A DNA stretch of 60,882 bases, from contig QHWJ01000332.1 of the NCBI GenBank assembly GCA_003222535.1, positions 1 through 60,882 of the forward strand, given 5' to 3'. The position numbers and the translations under genes are program-made. Positions 15,880 through 23,798 of this stretch are shown piece by piece. The notes below the pieces were generated by a model. The model made no database searches and was not told where the DNA came from. It was given only the letters and a program-made list of their open reading frames with translations. Source of the DNA: Acidobacteriota bacterium. GTDB taxonomy: Bacteria; Acidobacteriota; Vicinamibacteria; Vicinamibacterales; CAVVIG01. Within the stretch, counting starts at the first letter, position 1. Each line of letters opens with the position of its first letter.

Positions 15880-16732
15880 CACGCTGCGCGCGCAGCGGGA
15901 CTTCGCGGTCGGTCAGCTCGAGAATCTGACTCGCCGCGGCCGTCAGCTCAGTGACGCGCTTGCGGCCAATCCGGACGCTGCACCCTCGCTGGCGGCGGCC
16001 CGGGCCTGGCAGCAGGCGGCGGCTGCGGCGATCCACCAGCTCTCCGCCGGCAGCAAGGCGCACTGGCTCTCCCGCGCGTTCAGCGGTGCGCTTCTCATCC
16101 GATCGGCGGAAGGCGGCGCGGTCGTCGAGGCGGACTCGACGCAGATTGTGGACCGGATTCTCGACGTCCTGGGGCAAGCCGCGACGTCGCTGTCCCGCAT
16201 GGACGGAGTCGCGGCCGCCTCGTCCAACGCCGCGCCGCGCCCCCGCCGATTCGAGTTCGTGCACAACGTGGAGCTTCGGCCCGTTCTCGATCAGGCGTTC
16301 ACGGACAGCGGCCGCGCCCTCGAGGACGGCGACTTTCAACGGGCGTTCATGACGTCGTGCGGCATCCTCGAAGCCATCATCACTGACGCACTTCAGCATT
16401 GCGGATCTCGGATTGCGGATTGCGGATTCGATCGCGGGTTCAATCGTTCAATCCAATCCGCAGTCTCCGATCAATCCGCAATCCGCAATCCGCAATCCGA
16501 AATGACAGGCCGCGTCGCCGACTGGTCTTTCGACGCCCGGATCGCCGCGGCGGAACGCGAGGGCCTCATTCGCGGCGGCTGCGCGCGTCTGCCGCCGGTG
16601 GCGCGGACGTATCGCGATCTCACCGATGCCGAAGGCCAGTTCCGGTCCGACGTGTCCGTGTCCGAGCGCGACGCCCGGGTCACGACTCAAGTGCTTCACG
16701 TCGTCATGAGGGACCTGGATCCCGGTCGCTAG
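15872..16732 (+). CDS. Helical protein of unknown function with an in-frame repeat insertion
   Basis: 286 aa, overlapping the GntR gene and probably co-expressed. The N-terminal two thirds are helical (LENLTRRGRQLSDAL, HQLSAGSKAHWLSRAFSG, MTSCGILEAIITDALQH). At residues 177-211 it reads CGSRIADCGFDRG to IRNPQSEMTG, encoded entirely by a GCGGATT repeat array, after which the normal protein resumes (WSFDARIAAAEREGLI, ARTYRDLTDAEGQF). The C-terminus differs from a second partial copy at 21302-21414 by one inserted C, which here gives DLDPGR and a stop. No family is recognised. It may be functional with a loop insertion, or decaying. Confidence 0.55.
   Translation: MDDTLRAQRDFAVGQLENLTRRGRQLSDALAANPDAAPSLAAARAWQQAAAAAIHQLSAGSKAHWLSRAFSGALLIRSAEGGAVVEADSTQIVDRILDVLGQAATSLSRMDGVAAASSNAAPRPRRFEFVHNVELRPVLDQAFTDSGRALEDGDFQRAFMTSCGILEAIITDALQHCGSRIADCGFDRGFNRSIQSAVSDQSAIRNPQSEMTGRVADWSFDARIAAAEREGLIRGGCARLPPVARTYRDLTDAEGQFRSDVSVSERDARVTTQVLHVVMRDLDPGR
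16399..16503. repeat. GCGGATT inverted array inside a coding sequence
   Basis: The left half has TTGCGGATCTCGGATTGCGG and further units; the right half has AATCCGCAATCCGCAATCCG. It keeps the surrounding reading frame open across about 105 bp. Confidence 0.85.
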
Positions 16733-16750
16733 CAGCTAGCCCCAAAACCA
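16630..16750 (+). repeat. Duplicated segment, copy 1 (3' end of the unknown gene)
   Basis: It matches 21302-21414 apart from three substitutions, one extra C (GACCTGG against GACTGG) and a 7-bp difference at GCTAGCAGCTAGCCCC. Copy 1 is the 3' end of the upstream gene; copy 2 stands among gene fragments. Confidence 0.85.
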
Positions 16751-16815
16751 CGAAGAGCACGAAATACACGAAAAGCACGAAACAGATCATGTTGTTTCGT
16801 GTCTTTCGAGTTTTC
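16745..16815. repeat. Inverted array of GCACGAAA units
   Basis: CCACGAAGAG-CACGAAATA-CACGAAAAG-CACGAAA, then TTTCGTGTCTTTCGAGTTTTCG as the inverse. A half-array of the same kind is at 44973-45000. Confidence 0.75.
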
Positions 16816-16818
16816 GTA

Positions 16819-16922
16819 TGGCCTCGAATTTGCCCGACGTGTCGGTCTGGAAGGCCCACTGCCCCGTGAGGCGGTGCACGTTCGCGGGCGTGATTTGCGT
16901 GAGCGGACTGTGGCGCTGATTG
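16819..16922 (-). pseudogene. Fragment of a PQQ-dependent dehydrogenase gene
   Basis: The minus strand reads [19 protein letters not shown] and then AFQTDTSGKFEA. This is the N-terminal part of a quinoprotein dehydrogenase and differs at about 7 of 104 positions from 40405-40508 in the intact gene. Nothing else of the gene is present. An adjoining hydrophobic minus-strand frame (start about 17061, MALIGAEAAAASAVTFFAAAIAF) runs into the fragment and may be another remnant. Confidence 0.75.
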
Positions 16923-17122
16923 CCGCGGCCGCTGCTGCGACCAGGACGATCGCCGGCACGATCCGCAAACCAATCGAGTCGGCAAGATCCGCGAAGGCGA
17001 TGGCGGCAGCGAAGAAGGTGACCGCCGACGCGGCCGCCGCCTCGGCGCCGATCAGGGCCATTCGGGATTCGCTGCTAGAGCTAGACAGGTCGCGAAGAGC
17101 TTATCATCCCAATCCACCGACC

Positions 17123-17812
17123 ATGTTCATCGGACACTTCGGCCTCGCGTTCGGGGCCAAGCGCATCGCTCCGACCGTCTCGCTCGGGTTGCTGTTCGCC
17201 GCGTGCCAGCTCGCCGATCTGCTGTGGCCGACGCTCCTGCTGCTCGGCATCGAGCGCGTGATCATCGAGCCGGGCAACACCGTGGTGACACCGCTCGACT
17301 TCGTCAGCTACCCGTACTCGCACAGCCTGCTCACGTTGGGCATTTTAGGCATGTCGCTCGGCGGCGCCTACATGGGGCTGCGGCGCGCGCCGGCCGCCGC
17401 CGGTGCCACGCTGTTCCTCCTCGTCCTCAGCCATTGGCTGCTGGACGTGCTGACGCACCGGCCCGACATGCCGCTCACGCCGACGAGCCGGACGCACGTC
17501 GGCCTCGGCCTGTGGAATTCCTTCTGGGGCACGGTCGTCGTCGAAGGCCTGCTGTTCGCCGTCGGCCTGGCGCAGTACCTTCGCACGACGCGCGCGCGAT
17601 CGCGCGGCGGGGCGATCGTCCTGTGGTCGCTCGTCGCGTTCATGGTGATAATCTACGCCGGCAACCTGTTTTCACCGCCGCCTCCATCGGCGACCATGGT
17701 CGCGTGGGCGGCGCAGGCACTGTGGCTGCTGGTGGCCTGGGCATGGTGGGCCGATCGTTGGAGGAGCGTCGATGGGAACGCGAGATCCGAAAGTAGACGC
17801 GTATATCAATAA
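17123..17812 (+). CDS. Multi-pass membrane protein, YdjM-like/metal-dependent hydrolase-like
   Basis: 229 aa with about six membrane segments (LGLLFAACQLADLLWPTLLLL, SLLTLGILGMSLGGAYMGL, LFLLVLSHWLLDVLTH, VVVEGLLFAVGLAQYL, AIVLWSLVAFMVIIYAG, MVAWAAQALWLLVAWAWWAD). The start MFIGHFGLAFGAK, the mid-protein PYSHSLL and the SHWLLDVLTHRPD motif carry conserved His and Asp as in the YdjM/YbcI-like inner-membrane proteins. The biochemical role is unknown. The 3' end overlaps the next gene by 41 nt. Confidence 0.75.
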   Translation: MFIGHFGLAFGAKRIAPTVSLGLLFAACQLADLLWPTLLLLGIERVIIEPGNTVVTPLDFVSYPYSHSLLTLGILGMSLGGAYMGLRRAPAAAGATLFLLVLSHWLLDVLTHRPDMPLTPTSRTHVGLGLWNSFWGTVVVEGLLFAVGLAQYLRTTRARSRGGAIVLWSLVAFMVIIYAGNLFSPPPPSATMVAWAAQALWLLVAWAWWADRWRSVDGNARSESRRVYQ

Positions 17813-18459
17813 GGCCGCCGATTTCGCGAAGCCGATCCTCGCGCATTTTCGCGAGACGGTGCACGCCGCCTGTCCCGACGTCGTCGAGGAGATGAAGTGG
17901 AGCTTTCCGCATTTCACCTGCAAGGGCAGCCTGTGCAGCATGGCGGCATTCAAGGAGCACGCCGCGGGTCGGATTCTGGAAGGCGTCGCTGGTCCTCGGC
18001 GACGAGGCGAAGAGCCGCGACGGGATGGATCGTCTCGGACGTATCATGACGCTCGCCGACCTGCCACCCGGCAAAACGCTGACGGCATACATCAAGAAAG
18101 CCGTTGCGCTGAACGACGAGGGCATCACGGAAGCGCGCGCGCCGAAGACACCGGGGAAGCCGGTGCGCGTGCCCGCCGGTCTCGCCGCGGCGCTGAAGAA
18201 CAACAAGAAGGCGCAGGCGGCGTTCGACAACTTCCGTCGGAGCCATAGGCGCGAGTACGTCGAGTGGATCACCGATGCGAAGACCGACCAGACGCGTGCG
18301 CGCCGGCTGAAGACCGCCGTCGAGCAGATGGCTGAGGGAAAATCGCAGAACTGGAAAGGAAATACGAGAAGAAAGCAGGGGCCGGGGGCTAGGGGGCTCA
18401 AGGCTGGGGCAGGGCCTGGCAGCTTCGCGTCGGGGACTGGGGGACTACGCCGCTCATGA
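17772..18459 (+). pseudogene. YdeI/OmpD-associated-family gene with a +1 frameshift
   Basis: The first frame gives MGTRDPKVDAYINKAADFAK, then HFRETVHAACPDVVEEMKWSFPHFTCKG up to KEHAA. At about 17965 one extra base moves the coding into another frame, which continues FWKASLVLGDEAKSRDGMDRLG, then LADLPPGKTLTAYIKKAVALN to RREYVEWITDAKTDQTRARRLKTAVEQMAEGK. Rejoined they make a typical YdeI-like protein of about 200 aa (DUF1801-type N-terminus, YdeI C-terminus). GGAGG lies 6 nt upstream of the start. It is either a recent mutation or a sequencing error. The last 25 codons come from a G-rich repeat-like stretch. Confidence 0.8.
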
Positions 18460-20924
18460 ACCTGCGGCTCGCCATCCGCACGTTGCGCGCGACGCCGGTC
18501 GTCACGGCGGTCGCCGTGCTCTCGCTTGCGCTCGGCATCGGGGCCAACACCGCGGTCTTCTCGCTGGTCAACGGTCTGTTGCTTCGGCCGCTGCCGGTCG
18601 TGCGGCCCGATTTACTGGTCGGTGTCTCCACCGGCAACGAGCCGATCGAGCGATCGAACTTCAGCTACAACACATTCGATCAGATTCGCCGTCACGCCGA
18701 GGCGTTCGATGGCGCGCTGGCGTTCAGCAATTGCTGCGGCCAGTCCACCGTCACGATCGGCACCGAGCGGTGGGCCGTCGATCGCTTCTTCGTCAGCGGC
18801 GACTTCTTCTCGACGCTCGGCCTGACGCCGGCGGCCGGACGCTTCTTCACCCCGGCCGACGATGTCGCCGGCGGCGGCGCCGACGGGCCGGTCGCGGTGA
18901 TCAGCGAGCGGCTCTGGCGCGATCGATTCGGTGGCCGCGCCGACATCGCCGGGACGGCGATCGTGCTCGAGCGCGTGCCGATGACGATCGTCGGCGTCGC
19001 GCCGCGCGGTTTCCACGGCATGGAGATCGGGCGCAACATCGACGTGATCCTGCCGGCTCGACTCGAGCCGATCGTGCTCGCCAGCACACCGTTCGACGAC
19101 AACACTGCGTGGCTGAACGTGATGCTGAGACTCAAGCCCGACGTACCTCGCGACCAGGCCCTGGCGTCGCTGCGCGCCGCGCAGCCGCAGATCAGGGGCG
19201 GCTCGCTCCCGGCGGGTTTCCGCGCCGGGTTCCTCAACGCGCCGTTCACGCTGACGACGCTCGGCGGCGGCCTGTCGGCGCTGCGCCAGCGATTCGAGCG
19301 TCCACTCCTCGCGTTGCTGATCGTGGTCGGCGTCGTCCTGCTGGTTGCGTGCGCGAACATCGCCAGCCTGCACATCGGGCGCGGCGCCGCGCGAGGACAC
19401 GAACTGAGCGTCCGGCTCGCGCTCGGCGCATCGCGGCGGCAACTCGCGCAACAGCTGTTCGTGGAGAGTGTCGTGCTGGCGGCGGCCGGCACTCTCGCCG
19501 GATTCGTGTTCGCGGGCTGGGCCAGTCGCGCGATCGTCGCGCAGATGTCGTCGTCCGCGGTTCCCGTCGTGATCGATTTGTCCGCCGATTGGCGCGTGCT
19601 CGGCTTCACCTCGTCGGTGATGGTGATCGCCGTGCTCCTCTTCGGAACGGCGCCTGCCGTTCGGGCGACGCGCGTCGCGCCGATCGACGCGCTGAAGGCA
19701 CACGGCCGCACGGTCGGCGGCGCGGGCCGCTGGCTGTCGATGATCGTGGTCGCGCAGGTGGCCCTGTCGCTGATCCTGGTGGTGGGCGCTGGACTGTTCG
19801 TCTCGACGTTCGAGCAACTCGCCCGCGTCTCGCTCGGGTTCGATCGGACTCGCGCGACGGTGATCACGCTGACGGCGCCTACCGTGCCGGCGACCGAGCG
19901 CAACGCGTTCTACCATCGCATCGTCCGCGCGCTCGTGGAGGTGCCGGGGGTCGCGCACGTCGGCGGCACGCTGAATCCGCCGCTGATCGGCACCCTCCAC
20001 GGCGACATCGTGCTCACCAGAGTCGGCGTCGCCCCGCCGCCCGGCGCACCCGTGGTCGGGCAAGGCGCGGACGTCACACCAGACTGGTTCGCCGCCTACG
20101 GGACGGCGATCCGTGAGGGGCGCGCGTTCGACGATCACGATACGGTTGGCTCGCCACCGGTGATGTTGGTCAACGACGCCGTCGCCGGTCAGCAGTTTCC
20201 GGGACAGCGTCTGGTCGGCACACCGCTCCAGTTGACGTTCCGCTCGCAGGAGTTCGGCGACATCCCGATCGGCGTCAAAACCGTCGTCGGCATCGTCGAG
20301 AACACCGTCTTCCGGTCGATCCGATCGCCGGCGCAGCCGGCGTATTACGCGCCGCTCGCGCAGCGCAGCGATCCGATGTTATGGACCTACTTCTACATCA
20401 CCGTGCGGGCGAAGGCAGGATCGCCGGCGTTGCTCACCAGCAGCCTGACGGCAACGCTGCACGCGATCAATCCGGACCTGACGCTGACCTTCCGGCCGAT
20501 TGACGATCAGGTGAACGAGTCGCTCGCGCAGGATCGCCTGGTCGCGATGCTCTCGGCGTTTTTCGGCGGGCTGGCGCTGCTGCTGGCGGCGCTTGGCCTG
20601 TACGGTGTGACCGCACACGCGGTCGCGCAGCGGCGCGCCGAGATCGGCGTCCGGATGGCGCTCGGCGCGACGCCGGTCGGCATCGTCGGCCTGGTGCTGA
20701 CGCGGGTGTCGCTGCTGGTCGGCGGCGGCGTCGCGGTTGGCGTGATCGTCAGCCTGTGGGCGTCGAGGTTTGCCGCGTCTCTCCTCTACGGGATCGCGCC
20801 GCGCGATCCGGCGACGCTCACCGCCGCCTGCATCGTGCTCACGATCGTGGCCGCAGTTGCCGGATGGCTGCCCGCCTATCGCGCGTCGCGCGTCGATCCG
20901 TCAGAAGTGCTCCGCACGCAGTGA
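18456..20924 (+). CDS. ADOP-type orphan ABC permease (MacB/FtsX domains)
   Basis: 822 aa. It starts [36 protein letters not shown], the hallmark of these acidobacterial permeases, followed by a large periplasmic core (about 45-270), an FtsX block of membrane helices (LALLIVVGVVLLVACANIASL, VVLAAAGTLAGFVFAGW, VMVIAVLLFGTAPAVRATRVAPIDALK), a second periplasmic core and a C-terminal FtsX block (LSAFFGGLALLLAALGLYGVTAHAV to PAYRASRVDPSEVLRTQ). No ATPase gene is adjacent. The substrate is unknown. The start overlaps the stop of the frameshifted YdeI gene (ATGA). Confidence 0.9.
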   Translation: MNLRLAIRTLRATPVVTAVAVLSLALGIGANTAVFSLVNGLLLRPLPVVRPDLLVGVSTGNEPIERSNFSYNTFDQIRRHAEAFDGALAFSNCCGQSTVTIGTERWAVDRFFVSGDFFSTLGLTPAAGRFFTPADDVAGGGADGPVAVISERLWRDRFGGRADIAGTAIVLERVPMTIVGVAPRGFHGMEIGRNIDVILPARLEPIVLASTPFDDNTAWLNVMLRLKPDVPRDQALASLRAAQPQIRGGSLPAGFRAGFLNAPFTLTTLGGGLSALRQRFERPLLALLIVVGVVLLVACANIASLHIGRGAARGHELSVRLALGASRRQLAQQLFVESVVLAAAGTLAGFVFAGWASRAIVAQMSSSAVPVVIDLSADWRVLGFTSSVMVIAVLLFGTAPAVRATRVAPIDALKAHGRTVGGAGRWLSMIVVAQVALSLILVVGAGLFVSTFEQLARVSLGFDRTRATVITLTAPTVPATERNAFYHRIVRALVEVPGVAHVGGTLNPPLIGTLHGDIVLTRVGVAPPPGAPVVGQGADVTPDWFAAYGTAIREGRAFDDHDTVGSPPVMLVNDAVAGQQFPGQRLVGTPLQLTFRSQEFGDIPIGVKTVVGIVENTVFRSIRSPAQPAYYAPLAQRSDPMLWTYFYITVRAKAGSPALLTSSLTATLHAINPDLTLTFRPIDDQVNESLAQDRLVAMLSAFFGGLALLLAALGLYGVTAHAVAQRRAEIGVRMALGATPVGIVGLVLTRVSLLVGGGVAVGVIVSLWASRFAASLLYGIAPRDPATLTAACIVLTIVAAVAGWLPAYRASRVDPSEVLRTQ

Positions 20925-21058
20925 CGCGAGCCTGGGCCAGCGTCCGGCCTTGACGCGCCGGCTGATATCTCCACAATAAATACGCGGTCGACGACAGAGA
21001 TCTGCTGCATTCAGAACGTGATGCATGCGGGCGCAAGAACGGTCCGCTTGATGTTTCT

Positions 21059-21115
21059 GTAGCGCGAAGGCTTTTAGCCGAGCGATCGCCGCTCGCCTAA
21101 AAGGCTTCGCGCTAC
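21059..21115. repeat. 57-bp palindrome (GCGCGAAGGCTTTTAGCCGAGCG family)
   Basis: Arms GTAGCGCGAAGGCTTTTAGC and its near-perfect complement around CGATCGCC. The flank CGCGCTACGTATGCCT recurs at 34901-34916. Pieces of the family occur at 134-160, 1523-1550, 41541-41640, 43163-43325, 48249-48392 and 57583-57683. Confidence 0.85.
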
Positions 21116-21121
21116 GTATGC

Positions 21122-21304
21122 CTATGGCTGCTTTGCTTTCTGCTGCTCGGCGAGAATCGCGTGGAACATGGCCTCCGAGATGTTGGCTTCGGGCTTGCAG
21201 CTCGCGGGGTCGATGAAGGGGTTCGGCCCGCCGTTCTTGAGCTTCGCGTATTTCGCCTGCATGTTGTACTGGGCGCCGTAATCGCCGAATTGCACGTCGC
21301 ACGA
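21122..21304 (-). pseudogene. C-terminal fragment of a subclass B3-like metallo-beta-lactamase
   Basis: About 60 codons: QFGDYGAQYNMQAKYAKLKN, GGPNPFIDPASCKPEANISE and AMFHAILAEQQKAKQP, then a stop. This matches the last helices of B3-type MBL-fold hydrolases (F/Y-D-M-x-x-K-Y-x-x-L, GGPNPFIDP). The N-terminal domain with the zinc ligands is missing: the frame runs straight into the duplicated segment at 21302. Confidence 0.6.
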
Positions 21305-21414
21305 AGGCCAGTTCCGGTCCGACGTGTCCGTGTCCGAGCGCGACGCCCGGATCACGGCTCAGGTGCTTCACGTCGTCATGAGGGACTGGATCCCGGTCGC
21401 TAGCCCCAAAACCA
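21302..21414 (+). repeat. Duplicated segment, copy 2
   Basis: A copy of 16630-16750 with three substitutions. The reading frame equivalent to the unknown gene continues past the former stop as RDWIPVASPKTNS. Confidence 0.85.
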
Positions 21415-21415
21415 A

Positions 21416-21571
21416 TTCGTACGATTCGATTTCATGGCTCGATCGGAGGTACGGCTGCAACACGAATTGCCCCAGCAGACGAGGCCAGAAGGTGCGGTAA
21501 ACCGGCGGGACGAACTCGCAGGGCTTGTCGATGACGGTGTTCTGCAGGCGGGTCGCGAGTCCTGGCGGAGC
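21416..21571 (-). other. Open fragment with protein-like sequence, unidentified
   Basis: The minus strand reads PPGLATRLQNTVIDKPCEF, VPPVYRTFWPRLLGQFVL and QPYLRSSHEIESYEL without a start codon. Composition looks like a real protein piece, but I do not recognise it. Together with the MBL and duplicated fragments it fills the 745-bp gap 20925-21669. Confidence 0.3.
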
Positions 21572-21669
21572 CTACGGTTCAGTCGGCGAGGCTGTCAAAC
21601 GGTGATCGGCCGGCTCAGACGGATCGGCCTCGCTCCCGACCGTCGGCGACTCGGCTTAGAATCGCTGCC

Positions 21670-23154
21670 GTGCTGTACCGGTTCGGTCCCTTCACGCTGG
21701 ACGCCGGATCGTTCGCGCTTCATCGCGGCGACACGCCCGTCCCGCTCCCGCCAAAACTGCTCGACCTGGTTCGCTATCTCGTGGCGAAGCCTTCAACGCT
21801 TGTGTCCAAGGAGGAGCTGTTTCAGGCCCTTTGGCCGGACGTCGTGGTGACCGAGAATGCGCTGACGCAGGCGGTCTCGGATCTGCGCCAGGCACTCGGG
21901 GATGATCGCTCCAAGCCGACCTACATCCAGACGGTGGCGAAACGGGGCTATCGCTTCGTCGCGCCGGTTGAAGTCGTCGCCGACGAACCGGCGATGGCTC
22001 GGGCAGGTCGACGGCGAGAGACCTCGAGCCTCGATGCGCATCGGGCGCTCACCGAAGGACGGCTGCAGCTCGAGTCGCTGGACGCGTCCGATGTCGCTGT
22101 CGCCATCGAGAACTTCAAGCGGGCGCTCGACCTCGACCCGGGTTTTCCCGACGCGTACGTCGGCCTCGCGAACGCGCACTTCTGGATGTACGAGATGTCG
22201 CGCCACCGCGACCATCCGGACGCGTCGCTGCTTTCGCTCGCACTCGAGCAGGCGGAATGCGCCGTCGCGCTCGACGGCGAACTCGGCGAGGCGCACGCCA
22301 CGCTGGCCTACCTGCTGGTCGGTGCGAATCGATGTGACGAAGCGCGCGCGGCCGCGCAACGCGCAATCGCTCTCGAACCCGGATATTGGGCGCACTATTT
22401 CAGGCTCGGCAATGCGACGTGGGGCGGCGAGCGGCTGGCGGCGTTGCGACAGTGCCTCGACTTGTATCCGGATTTTCCGTTCGCGTACTTTCAAATGGCG
22501 ATGGTCCATGTGGCACGCAATGCTCTCGAGCTGGCCGCTCAGGCGTTACGCCAGGGGAGCGCCGTGCAGGAGGGCCGCCCGGACCAGCGCAAACGTTTTC
22601 CCGCCAATGGCCTGCACTGGATGCGAGGGCTCATTTGTCTGCGACGCGGCGATACACGAGGCGCCGTCGCGGACTTTGGCTTCGAGATCGATTCCGGCAG
22701 ACATCAGCTCTACGGGACCGAATACGCCATTGCGGCGATCAATGCGCATGGGTTTGCCTTGCTGCACGATGGTGAGCCGGCGCTTGCCCGGGAAATGTTT
22801 CAACGCGCTTTGGAGCTCTCCGACGATCAGACTCGCCCACGGCTGGGCCTCGCGCAGGCGCTGCTTGGTTTGGAGATGGTTCCCGACGCCAATCGAGAAC
22901 TCGCGCAGGTGCACGAGCACATTGCCGATCTTCAGCGCGTCCATCGAAAGGTGGACGCGGCAATCATGCAGGCCGGCGAGCTCGTTGTCCGGGGGAGGCT
23001 TGATGCAGCGCTCCAGGCGCTCTCGCGTATGCTCGCCGACACGCCGCCAGGATCCGCCGGCTGGTCCATTCCGATCGAGCCGCTCTTTGCACCGCTGAGA
23101 AACCTGCCGGCGTTCGAGGCGCTCCTCGCGACTCTGGGGACGCGCGCGCGATAG
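21670..23154 (+). CDS. Winged-helix (OmpR/CadC-type) regulator with TPR C-terminal domain
   Basis: 494 aa from a GTG. Residues 1-100 are an OmpR-type winged helix (RFGPFTLDAGSFALHRGDTP, LPPKLLDLVRYLVAKPSTLV, SKEELFQALWPDVVVTENAL, QAVSDLRQALGDD, YIQTVAKRGYRFVAPV), as in CadC and related one-component regulators. No membrane helix follows. The rest is a series of TPR-like helical pairs (AIENFKRALDLDPGFPDAYV, GLANAHFWMY, AVALDGELGEAHATLAYLLV, RAAAQRAIALEPGYWAHYFR, REMFQRALELSDDQTR). It probably binds DNA with the N-terminus and senses a partner or ligand with the TPRs. It is convergent with the lipid operon, 33 bp from its end, and is not obviously its regulator. Confidence 0.85.
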   Translation: MLYRFGPFTLDAGSFALHRGDTPVPLPPKLLDLVRYLVAKPSTLVSKEELFQALWPDVVVTENALTQAVSDLRQALGDDRSKPTYIQTVAKRGYRFVAPVEVVADEPAMARAGRRRETSSLDAHRALTEGRLQLESLDASDVAVAIENFKRALDLDPGFPDAYVGLANAHFWMYEMSRHRDHPDASLLSLALEQAECAVALDGELGEAHATLAYLLVGANRCDEARAAAQRAIALEPGYWAHYFRLGNATWGGERLAALRQCLDLYPDFPFAYFQMAMVHVARNALELAAQALRQGSAVQEGRPDQRKRFPANGLHWMRGLICLRRGDTRGAVADFGFEIDSGRHQLYGTEYAIAAINAHGFALLHDGEPALAREMFQRALELSDDQTRPRLGLAQALLGLEMVPDANRELAQVHEHIADLQRVHRKVDAAIMQAGELVVRGRLDAALQALSRMLADTPPGSAGWSIPIEPLFAPLRNLPAFEALLATLGTRAR

Positions 23155-23187
23155 CTTCACGGGCCCGACCACCTGCCCGACGACCGT

Positions 23188-23796
23188 TCACCGATGGAGG
23201 ACTTTGATCGCGTGGAGCGCGATGAGGCCGACAGGCCACATCGCGAAGACGACGAGAGCCAGCCGTCTCGGCCGAGGAACGACCACCGGTGAAACCATCG
23301 CCGCGCCGACGCCGACAAACAGCCCGATGACGAGCCATGGCAGCGTCGCCACGAGCAGATACGTGGCCCAGATCAGGGCGGCCACAGGTGTTGGTACACC
23401 GACGAACCCCGCATCGTCGTTCTCCGCGTTGTAAAAGCTCAAGCGTGTCGCCGCGGCGAGCACGTAAGCGCCGGCCGCAATCCACCAGACCGACGCGACG
23501 ACCGCGCCTTCAGGCGGGGACAGCGTTGCCATCACCACTACCGGCGCGACGCCGAAGCCGACGATGTCCACCAGGCTGTCGAGCTCGCGTCCTGTGCGGC
23601 GCTGCCGTTCGGTTCGCATGAAAGAGCGTGCGAAGCGACCGTCGAACGTGTCCGCCAGCGCGGCGACTGCCAGGAGTGCGCCCGCGAAAGCCGCGCCTCC
23701 CCGGCTGCCGGCGGCCGCCATCGCACCGATCGCGGCAGCGAGAGCCGTGTAAGTCAGCAAATTGCTCGGATGAACGTCGTGAATCGGCCCGCGCAT
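23188..23796 (-). CDS. CDP-alcohol phosphatidyltransferase
   Basis: 202 aa integral membrane enzyme that joins a CDP-activated lipid to an alcohol or amino-alcohol with release of CMP. The signature is ADTFDGRFARSFM then GRELDSLVDIVGFG: Asp52-Gly53, Ala56-Arg57, Gly69, Asp73 and Asp77, with a spacing that resembles phosphatidylserine synthase (PssA) more than PgsA. About six membrane helices are present. It is the last gene of the nine-gene lipid operon, 2 nt after the preceding stop. The head-group acceptor is unknown; serine is a fair guess from the PssA-like motif. Confidence 0.85.
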   Translation of the reverse strand: MRGPIHDVHPSNLLTYTALAAAIGAMAAAGSRGGAAFAGALLAVAALADTFDGRFARSFMRTERQRRTGRELDSLVDIVGFGVAPVVVMATLSPPEGAVVASVWWIAAGAYVLAAATRLSFYNAENDDAGFVGVPTPVAALIWATYLLVATLPWLVIGLFVGVGAAMVSPVVVPRPRRLALVVFAMWPVGLIALHAIKVLHR

Positions 23797-23798
23797 GT

